NCBI GenBank assembly: GCA_036937835.1
Contig: CM072869.1
Span: 8,902,001-8,966,000, forward strand
Direction: 5' to 3'
Length of the DNA: 64,000 nucleotides
DNA from: Pampus argenteus
Taxonomy: Eukaryota > Chordata > Actinopteri > Scombriformes > Stromateidae
The notes under the pieces are model-generated. The model was given only the letters and a program-made list of their open reading frames with translations, did no database searches and had not been told where the DNA came from. This document shows positions 1 through 12,200 of this stretch, in pieces; within the stretch, counting starts at the first letter, position 1; every line of letters starts with the position of its first letter. The position numbers were made by a program, and so were the translations under genes.

Positions 1-214
1 AAACAGTGGTCAAAAAATATGTGAAAATCCAAAAGAAATTGATTGTAGATCAACAATAGCTCCAAACATGCCTTTCAATGACTTTGTGAGCGAAACTCAT
101 CAAGTTGTTACCTGTGATGTGGGATATGGCTTAATATGTAAAGAAGAAGACCAGTTACAACCTCCACGAAAGTGCTTTAACTACAAGATAAGAGTTTGTT
201 GTGAGATAATATGT
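1..214 (+). other. CysD (WxxW) domain 1, gene 1, partial
   Basis: C-terminal two thirds of a CysD module, cut by the window start. It retains the Cys pattern ending CCEIIC and is near-identical to the complete copies downstream. Confidence 0.9.
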
Positions 215-3200
215 CCTACTACAACTGTAGTCCCAACCACAACCACACAATCAACAACCACACCAACAGAACCTCCCACTACAACTGAAGGACCAACCAC
301 AAAATCTACAACACAATCAACTGGTCCTCCAACTACAACTAAAGGACCAACTACAACCACAAAATCAACAACCACGGAACCTCCTACTACAACTCAAGCT
401 CCAACCACAACCACAAAATCAACAACCCCACCAACAGAACCTCCTACTACAACTCAAGGACCAACCACAACCACAAAATCAACAACCACCCCACCAACAG
501 AACCTCCTACTACAACTCAAGGACCAACCACTACGACACAATCAACAACCACACCAACAGAACCTCCCACTACAACTGAAGGACCAACCACAACCACAAA
601 ATCAACAACCCCACCAACAGAATCTCCGACTACAACTCAAGGACCAATCACAACCACAGAATCAACAACCACACCCACGGAACCTCCTACTACGACTAAA
701 GGACCAACCACTGCCACACAATCAACAACCACACCAACAGAACCTCCCACTACAACTGAAGGACCAACTACTACCACACAATCAAGAACCACACCAACAG
801 AACCTCCCACTACAACTGAAGGACCAACCACAACCACAAAATCAACAACCACACCCACGGAACCTCCTACTACAACTCAAGCTCCAACCACAACCACAAA
901 ATCAACAACCCCACCAACAGAACCTCCTACTACAACTCAAGGACCAACCACAACCACAAAATCAACAACCCCACGAACAGAACCTCCTACTACAACAGAA
1001 GGACGAACCACTACCACACAATCAACAACCACACCAACAGAACCTCCTACTACAACTGAAGGGCCAAGCACAACCACAAAATCAACAATACCAACAGAAC
1101 CTCCTACTACAACTTTAGGACCAACCACAACCACAAAATCTACAACTACACTTACACAACGTCCTACTACAACTCCAGGAACACCTACTTCCACAACTCC
1201 GTGTATTCCAACGTGTGAGTGGACAGATTGGTATGATGTACATAATCCAACTATCGATAACAGTGACTGGGAAACATATGAGAACATCACAAACAGTGGT
1301 CAAAAAATATGTGAAAATCCAAAAGAAATTGATTGTAGATCAACAATAGCTCCAAACATGCCTTTCAATGACTTTGTGAGCGAAACTCATCAAGTTGTTA
1401 CCTGTGATGTGGGATATGGCTTAATATGTAAAGACGAAGACCAGTTACAACCTCCACGAAAGTGCTTTAACTACAAGATAAGAGTTTGTTGTGAGATAAT
1501 ATGTCCTACTACAACTGTAGTCCCAACCACAACCACACAATCAACAACCACACCAACAGAACCTCCCACTACAACTGAAGGACCAACCACAAAATCTACA
1601 ACACAATCAACTGGTCCTCCAACTACAACTAAAGGACCAACTACAACCACAAAATCAACAACCACGGAACCTCCTACTACAACTCAAGCACCAACCACAA
1701 CCACAAAATCAACAACCCCACCAACAGAACCTCCTACTACAACTCAAGGACCAACCACAACCACAAAATCAACAACCACCCCACCAACAGAACCTCCTAC
1801 TACAACTCAAGGACCAACCACTACCACACAATCAACAACCACACCAACAGAAACTCCCACTACAACTGAAGCTCCAACCACAACCACAAAATCAACAACC
1901 CCACCAACAGAACCTCCTACTACAACTCAAGGACCAACCACAACCACAAAATCAACAACCACCCCACCAACAGAACCTCCTACTACAACTCAAGGACCAA
2001 CCACTACCACACAATCAACAACCACACCAACAGAAACTCCCACTACAACTGAAGGACCAACCACAACCACAAAATCTACAACATCATCAACTGGTCCTAC
2101 AACTACAACTGAAAGACCAACCACAACCACAAAATCAACAACCCCACCAACAGAATCTCCGACTACAACTCAAGGACCAATCACAACCACGGAATCAACA
2201 ACCACACCCACGGAACCTCCTACTACGACTAAAGGACCAACCACTGCCACACAATCAACAACCACACCAACAGAACCTCCCACTACAACTCAAGCCCCAA
2301 CCACAACCACAAAATCAACAACCCCACCAACAGAACCTCCTACTACAACTGAAGGACCAACCACAACCACAAAATCTACAACATCATCAACTGGTCCTAC
2401 AACTACAACTGAAGGACCAACCACAACCACAAAATCTACAACATCATCAACTGGTCCTACAACTACAACTGAAGGACCAACCACAACCACAAAATCAACA
2501 ACCCCACCAACAGAATCTCCGACTACAACTCAAGGACCAATCACAACCACAGAATCAACAACCACACCCACGGAACCTCCTACTACGACCAAAGGACCAA
2601 CCACAAAATCTACAACACAATCAACTGGTCCTCCAACTACAACTAAAGGACCAACTACAACCACAAAATCAACAACCACGGAACCTCCTACTACAACTCA
2701 AGCTCCAACCACAACCACAAAATCAACAACCCCACCAACAGAACCTCCTACTACAACTCAAGGACCAACCACAACCACAAAATCAACAACCACCCCACCA
2801 ACAGAACCTCCTACTACAACTCAAGGACCAACCACTACCACACAATCAACAACCACACCAACAGAAACTCCCACTACAACTGAAGGACCAACCACATCCA
2901 CAAAATCTACAACATCATCAACTGGTCCTACAACTACAACTGAAAGACCAACCACAACCACAAAATCAACAACCCCACCAACAGAATCTCCGACTACAAC
3001 TCAAGGACCAATCACAACCACGGAATCAACAACCACACCCACGGAACCTCCTACTACGACTAAAGGACCAACCACTGCCACACAATCAACAACCACACCA
3101 ACAGAACCTCCCACTACAACTCAAGCCCCAACCACAACCACAAAATCAACAACCCCACCAACAGAACCTCCTACTACAACTGAAGGACCAACCACAACCA

Positions 3201-6200
3201 CAAAATCTACAACATCATCAACTGGTCCTACAACTACAACTGAAGGACCAACCACAACCACAAAATCTACAACATCATCAACTGGTCCTACAACTACAAC
3301 TGAAGGACCAACCACAACCACAAAATCAACAACCCCACCAACAGAATCTCCGACTACAACTCAAGGACCAATCACAACCACAGAATCAACAACCACACCC
3401 ACGGAACCTCCTACTACGACTAAAGGACCAACCACAAAATCTACAACACAATCAACTGGTCCTCCAACTACAACTAAAGGACCAACTACAACCACAAAAT
3501 CAACAACCACGGAACCTCCTACTACAACTCAAGCTCCAACCACAACCACAAAATCAACAACCCCACCAACAGAACCTCCTACTACAACTCAAGGACCAAC
3601 CACAACCACAAAATCAACAACCACCCCACCAACAGAACCTCCCACTACAACTGAAGGACCAACCACAACCACAAAATCTACAACATCATCAACTGGTCCT
3701 ACAACTACAACTGAAGGACCAACCACAACCACAAAATCAACAACCCCACCAACAGAATCTCCTACTACAACTCAAGGACCAATCACAACCACAGAATCAA
3801 CAACCACACCCACGGAACCTCCTACTACGACTAAGGGACCAACCACTGCCACACAATCAACAACCACACCAACAGAACCTCCCACTACAACTGAAGGACC
3901 AACTACTACCACACAATCAAGAACCACACCAACAGAACCTCCCACTACAACTGAAGGACCAACCACAACCACAAAATCAACAACCACACCCACGGAACCT
4001 CCTACTACAACTCAAGCTCCAACCACAACCACAAAATCAACAACCCCACCAACAGAACCTCCTACTACAACTCAAGGACCAACCACAACCACAAAATCAA
4101 CAACCCCACGAACAGAACCTCCTACTACAACAGAAGGACCAACCACTACCACACAATCAACAACCACACCAACAGAACCTCCTACTACAACTGAAGGGCC
4201 AAGCACAACCACAAAATCAACAATACCAACAGAACCTCCTACTACAACTTTAGGACCAACCACAACCACAAAATCTACAACTACACTTACACAACGTCCT
4301 ACTACAACTCCAGGAACACCTACTTTCACAACTCCGTGTATTCCAACGTGTGAGTGGACAGATTGGTATGATGTACATAATCCAACTATCGATAACAGTG
4401 ACTGGGAAACATATGAGAACATCACAAACAGTGGTCAAAAAATATGTGAAAATCCAAAAGAAATTGATTGTAGATCAACAATAGCTCCAAACATGCCTTT
4501 CAATGACTTTGTGAGCGAAACTCATCAAGTTGTTACCTGTGATGTGGGATATGGCTTAATATGTAAAGAAGAAGACCAGTTACAACCTCCACGAAAGTGC
4601 TTTAACTACAAGATAAGAGTTTGTTGTGAGATAATATGTCCTACTACAACTGTAGTCCCAACCACAACCACACAATCAACAACCACGGAACCTCCTACTA
4701 CAACTCAAGCTCCAACCACAACCACAAAATCAACAACCCCACCAACAGAACCTCCTACTACAACTCAAGGACCAACCACAACCACAAAATCAACAACCAC
4801 CCCACCAACAGAACCTCCTACTACAACTCAAGGACCAACCACTACCACACAATCAACAACCCCACCAACAGAACCTCCAACTACAACTCAAGGACCAACC
4901 ACAACCACAAAATCAACAACCACACCAACAGAACCTCCCACTACAACTCAAGCCCCAACCACAACCACAAAATCAACAACCCCACCAACAGAACCTCCAA
5001 CTACAACTAAAGGACCAACTACAACCACAAAATCAACAACCACACCCACGGAACTTCCTACTACAACTCAAGCCCCAACCACAACCACAAAATCAACAAC
5101 CCCACCAACAGAACCTCCCACTACAACTGAAGGACCAACCACAACCACAAAATCTACAACATCATCAACTGGTCCTACAACTACAACTGAAGGACCAACC
5201 ACAACCACAAAATCTACAACATCATCAACTGGTCCTACAACTACAACTGAAAGACCAACCACAACCACAAAATCAACAACCCCACCAACAGAATCTCCGA
5301 CTACAACTCAAGGACCAATCACAACCACGGAATCAACAACCACACCCACGGAACCTCCTACTACGACTAAAGGACCAACCACTGCCACACAATCAACAAC
5401 CACACCAACAGAACCTCCCACTACAACTCAAGCCCCAACCACAACCACAAAATCAACAACCCCACCAACAGAACCTCCTACTACAACTGAAGGACCAACC
5501 ACAACCACAAAATCTACAACATCATCAACTGGTCCTACAACTACAACTGAAGGACCAACCACAACCACAAAATCTACAACATCATCAACTGGTCCTACAA
5601 CTACAACTGAAGGACCAACCACAACCACAAAATCAACAACCCCACCAACAGAATCTCCGACTACAACTCAAGGACCAATCACAACCACAGAATCAACAAC
5701 CACACCCACGGAACCACCTACTACGACTAAAGGACCAACCACAAAATCTACAACACAATCAACTGGTCCTCCAACTACAACTAAAGGACCAACTACAACC
5801 ACAAAATCAACAACCACGGAACCTCCTACTACAACTCAAGCTCCAACCACAACCACAAAATCAACAACCCCACCAACAGAACCTCCTACTACAACTCAAG
5901 GACCAACCACAACCACAAAATCAACAACCACCCCACCAACAGAACCTCCCACTACAACTGAAGGACCAACCACAACCACAAAATCTACAACATCATCAAC
6001 TGGTCCTACAACTACAACTGAAGGACCAACCACAACCACAAAATCAACAACCCCACCAACAGAATCTCCTACTACAACTCAAGGACCAATCACAACCACA
6101 GAATCAACAACCACACCCACGGAACCTCCTACTACGACTAAGGGACCAACCACTGCCACACAATCAACAACCACACCAACAGAACCTCCCACTACAACTG

Positions 6201-9200
6201 AAGGACCAACTACTACCACACAATCAAGAACCACACCAACAGAACCTCCCACTACAACTGAAGGACCAACCACAACCACAAAATCAACAACCACACCCAC
6301 GGAACCTCCTACTACAACTCAAGCTCCAACCACAACCACAAAATCAACAACCCCACCAACAGAACCTCCTACTACAACTCAAGGACCAACAACAACCACA
6401 AAATCAACAACCCCACGAACAGAACCTCCTACTACAACAGAAGGACCAACCACTACCACACAATCAACAACCACACCAACAGAACCTCCTACTACAACTG
6501 AAGGGCCAAGCACAACCACAAAATCAACAATACCAACAGAACCTCCTACTACAACTTTAGGACCAACCACAACCACAAAATCTACAACTACACTTACACA
6601 ACGTCCTACTACAACTCCAGGAACACCTACTTCCACAACTCCGTGTATTCCAACGTGTGAGTGGACAGATTGGTATGATGTACATAATCCAACTATCGAT
6701 AACAGTGACTGGGAAACATATGAGAACATCACAAACAGTGGTCAAAAAATATGTGAAAATCCAAAAGAAATTGATTGTAGATCAACAATAGCTCCAAACA
6801 TGCCTTTCAATGACTTTGTGAGCGAAACTCATCAAGTTGTTACCTGTGATGTGGGATATGGCTTAATATGTAAAGAAGAAGACCAGTTACAACCTCCACG
6901 AAAGTGCTTTAACTACAAGATAAGAGTTTGTTGTGAGATAATATGTCCTACTACAACTGTAGTCCCAACCACAACCACACAATCAACAACCACACCAACA
7001 GAACCTCCCACTACAACTGAAGGACCAACCACAAAATCTACAACACAATCAACTGGTCCTCCAACTACAACTAAAGGACCAACTACAACCACAAAATCAA
7101 CAACCACGGAACCTCCTACTACAACTCAAGGACCAACCACAACCACAAAATCAACAACCACCCCACCATCAGAACCTCCTACTACAACTCAAGGACCAAC
7201 CACTACCACACAATCAACAACCACACCAACAGAAACTCCCACTACAACTGAAGGACCAACCACAACCACAAAATCTACAACATCATCAACTGGTCCTACA
7301 ACTACAACTGAAGGACCAACCCCAACCACAAAATCAACAACCCCACCAACAGAATTTCCGACTACAACTCAAGGACCAATCACAACCACGGAATCAACAA
7401 CCACACCCACGGAACCTCCTACTACGACTAAAGGACCAACCACTGCCACACAATCAACAACCACACCAACAGAACCTCCCACTACAACTCAAGCCCCAAC
7501 CACAACCACAAAATCAACAACCCCACCAACAGAACCTCCAACTACAACTAAAGGACCAACTACAACCACAAAATCAACAACCACACCCACGGAACTTCCT
7601 ACTACAACTCAAGCCCCAACCACAACCACAAAATCAACAACTCCACCAACAGAACCTCCCACTACAACTAAAGGACCAACCACAACCACAAAATCAACAA
7701 CCCCACCAACAGAACCTCCTACTACGACTGAAGGACAAACTACTACCACACAATCAACAACCACACCAACAGAACCTCCTACTACAACAGAAGGACCAAC
7801 CACAACCACAAAATCTACAACATCATCAACTGGTCCTACAACTACAACTGAAGGACCAACCACAACCACAAAATCAACAACCCCACCAACAGAACATCCG
7901 ACTACAACTCACGGACCAACCACAACCACAAAATCAACAACCACACCAACAGAACCTCCTACTACGACTGAAGGACAAACCACTACCACACAATCAACAA
8001 CCACACCAACAGAACCTCACACTACAACTGAAGGACCAACCACAACCACAAAATCTACAACACCATCAACTGGTCCTCCAACTACAACTAAAGGACCAAC
8101 CACAACCACAAAATCAACAACCCCACCAACAGAACCTCCGACTACAACTGAAGGACCAACCACAACCACACAATCAACAACCACACCAACAGAACCTCAC
8201 ACTACAACTGAAGGACCAACCACAACCACAAAATCTCCAACACCATCAACTGGTCCTCCAACTACAACTAAAGTACCAACCACAACCACAAAATCAACAA
8301 CCACACCAACAGAACCTCCTACTACGACTGAAGGACAAACCACTACCACACAATCAACAACCACACCAACAGAACCTCACACTACAACTGAAGGACCAAC
8401 CACAACCACTAAATCAACAACCCCACCAACAGAACCTCCTACTACAACTCAAGCACTAACCACAACTACACCAACAGAAATTTCTACAACATCAACAACA
8501 TTAGAAACACCTGTCACTGCATCAACAACCACATATTCAAGTGCCCCCTCTGTGCTAAATACAACCCTTGTAGCCACGACTTTACCCACACCAACAGAAC
8601 CTCACACTACAACTGAAGGACCAACCACAACCACAAAATCTCCAACACCATCAACTGGTCCTTCAACTACAACTAAAGGACCAACCACAACCACAAAATC
8701 AACAACCCCACCAACAGAACCTCCGACTACAACTGAAGGACCAACCACAACCACACAATCAACAACCACACCAACAGAACCTCACACTACAACTGAAGGA
8801 CCAACCACAACCACAAAATCTCCAACACCATCAACTGGTCCTCCAACTACAACTAAAGGACCAACCACAACCACAAAATCAACAATCCCACCAACAGAAC
8901 CTCCTACTACAACTGAAGGACCAACCACAACCACTAAATCAACAACCCCACCAACAGAACCTCCTACTACAACTCAAGCACTAACCACAACTACACCAAC
9001 AGAAATTTCTACAACATCAACAACATTAGAAACACCTGTCACTGCATCAACAACCACATATTCAAGTGCCCCCTCTGTGCTAAATACAACCCTTGTAGCC
9101 ACGACTTTACCCACACCAACAGAACCTCACACTACAACTGAAGGACCAACCACAACCACACAATCAACAACCACACCAACAGAACCTCACACTACAACTG

Positions 9201-12200
9201 AAGGACCAACCACAACCACAAAATCTCCAACACCATCAACTGGTCCTCCAACTACAACTAAAGGACCAACCACAACCACAAAATCAACAATCCCACCAAC
9301 AGAACCTCCTACTACAACTGAAGGACCAACCACAACCACTAAATCAACAACCCCACCAACAGAACCTCCTACTACAACTCAAGCACTAACCACAACTACA
9401 CCAACAGAAATTTCTACAACATCAACAACATTAGAAACACCTGTCACTGCATCAACAACCACATATTCAAGTGCCCCCTCTGTGCTAAATACAACCCTTG
9501 TAGCCACGACTTTACCCACACCAACAGAACCTCACACTACAACTGAAGGACCAACCACAACCACAAAATCTACAACACCATCAACTGGTCCTCCAACTAC
9601 AACTAAAGGACCAACCACAACCACAAAATCAACAACCCCACCAACAGAACCTCCGACTACAACTGAAGGACCAACAACAACCACACAATCAACAACCACA
9701 CCAACAGAACCTCACACTACAACTGAAGGACCAACAACAACCACAAAATCTCCAACACCATCAACTGGTCCTCCAACTACAACTAAAGGACCAACCACAA
9801 CCACAAAATCAACAATCCCACCAACAGAACCTCCTACTACAACTCAAGGACCAACCACAACCACTAAATCAACAACCCCACCAACAGAACCTCCTACTAC
9901 AACTCAAGCACTAACCACAACTACACCAACAGAAATTTCTACAACATCAACAACATTAGAAATACCTGTCACTGCATCAACAACCACATATTCAAGTGCC
10001 CCCTCTGTGCTAAATACAACCCTTGTAGCCACGACTTTACCCACACCAACAGAACCTCACACTACAACTGAAGGACCAACCACAACCACAAAATCTACAA
10101 CACCATCAACTGGTCCTCCAACTACAACTAAAGGACCAACCACAACCACAAAATCAACAACCCCACCAACAGAACCTCCGACTACAACTGAAGGACCAAC
10201 AACAACCACACAATTAACAACCACACCAACAGAACCTCACACTACAACTGAAGGACCAACCACAACCACAAAATCTCCAACACCATCAACTGGTCCTCCA
10301 ACTACAACTAAAGGACCAACCACAACCACAAAATCAACAATCCCACCAACAGAACCTCCTACTACAACTCAAGGACCAACCACAACCACTAAATCAACAA
10401 CCCCACCAACAGAACCTCCTACTACAACTCAAGCACTAACCACAACTACACCAACAGAAATTTCTACAACATCAACAACATTAGAAATACCTGTCACTGC
10501 ATCAACAACCACATATTCAAGTGCCCCCTCTGTGCTAAATACAACCCTTGTAGCCACGACTTTACCCACACCAACACCTTTTGTACCCACTTGCCCTGAA
10601 TGGAATGTAACAGTAAGAATTTTAATGTATACACCACATCAAATTATTCTATGTGTATTATACTGTTTATAGGTTATTTTATAGCACATATTTTTCTCCC
10701 TTTATACCAGCAAAACGAAATCTTCTTCTTATGCAACTGCACCATGGCAAGATGCATTGAGAACAATACAATTGAAATTATTCCATTTGAATGTCCACCC
10801 CCTGAGAATATCACTTGTACCAATGGAAAGAAACCTGTTCTTGTGCATGATGAGCACAGCTGCTGCCAACATTATGCTTGTGACTGTAAGCCATTCAGTG
10901 GTTAAAATGATAAATGATGAAATTGTTCACTTGTATTTTTCTTTAAAATACATTTTAGATTATAACTTTATACTTTTTTGTTTCTTTTCAGGTGTATGTG
11001 AAGGCTGGGGAGATCCTCATTATAACACATTTGATGGATTCTTCTACAGTTATCAAGGAAACTGTACTTATGTCTTAATGGAAGAGATGTCACCAAAACA
11101 TAATTTGAAGATTTATATTGATAATGTCTTTTGTAATCCCAGGGAACATGTTTCCTGTCCACGATCAATAATTATATCATATGAATTGCAAGTTATCACA
11201 CTCAAGAATCATAACCTTATTGGAGGAGCACAATTGGAGGTAAAACAGTAACAATAAAAAAATTCATTAGACTAACTTCGAGTAGATTATTAATGTAAAT
11301 GGAATAGAATGATCAATCGTTGTCTTTTTGTCATAACATATCTCTATATTTCATATCATATTTCTTTCTCTTCAGGCACAGAAAAATGGAGAAAGTCTGA
11401 AACTCCCTTATTCACAACATGGTGTGAAGATCCTGAATTCTGGCATTATCTTGGTCTTGGAGATATTTCACCTAGAAGTTGTCATTACATTTGGAATAAC
11501 TGGCTTCACTGTGACCCTTCCCTATAAACACTTTGGCAACAACACACAGGGCCATTGTGGTAAGATCATCTTTCACTCTTGTGGCAACTTTTTTAAATCA
11601 TTATTTTGAGGTACAACTATAAGGTACGACTATTTTTTCGTGCTGACAGGAACATGCAACAACAACCAGGCTGATGACTGCAAGTTACCTGGAGGCCAGC
11701 TGGTGGAGAGTTGTGCTGTAATGGCTGACTATTGGTTAGCAAATGATATTTCCAAAGCTAATTGCCAGGTACCACCTGTACCCCCTACCACCATACCTGA
11801 ACCCTCACCAAACCAAACTCCATGCAAGCCAGATTCCATTTGTGATCTTCTTAAGAGCAGGTAGACATTCTTTAATCAGTGTATTAGCTCTTATTTATCC
11901 CAATAACTTCAATATTTACTAATTTTTTGATATTGAGGTTTTGATTTGTGTTTTACTCCAACAGTGTCTTTGCAGAGTGCCATCCCTTTGTCACTCCTGA
12001 CAAATTCTATCAAGGTTGTGTTTTTGATAGCTGCCATGTTTCCAATCCAGTAGTCGAATGCACGAGTTTGCAGACTTATGCTGCAGCCTGTGCTCAGGCT
12101 GGAGTTTGCCTGCACTGGAGGAACCACACCAAACTGTGTGGTAAGCACCGCCCATTGTTTTATTGTAAACATTAGGATTGGTGGAATCAGGAGGGGGCAA

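Noticed and set aside
215..10578. CRISPR-like or satellite array
   Set aside because: The repeats are contiguous 60-bp coding units with an open frame, flanked by mucin domains.
215..10578. Antifreeze-glycoprotein-like Thr repeat gene
   Set aside because: Repeats are 20-mers with Pro, Lys and Glu inside a gene with CysD, VWD and cystine-knot domains, not short AAT-type tripeptides.
10757..11251. Single 164-codon open frame through the intron at 10886-10991
   Set aside because: It crosses a clear GT-AG intron. The spliced frame gives the conserved CDC/VCEGWGDPHY junction.
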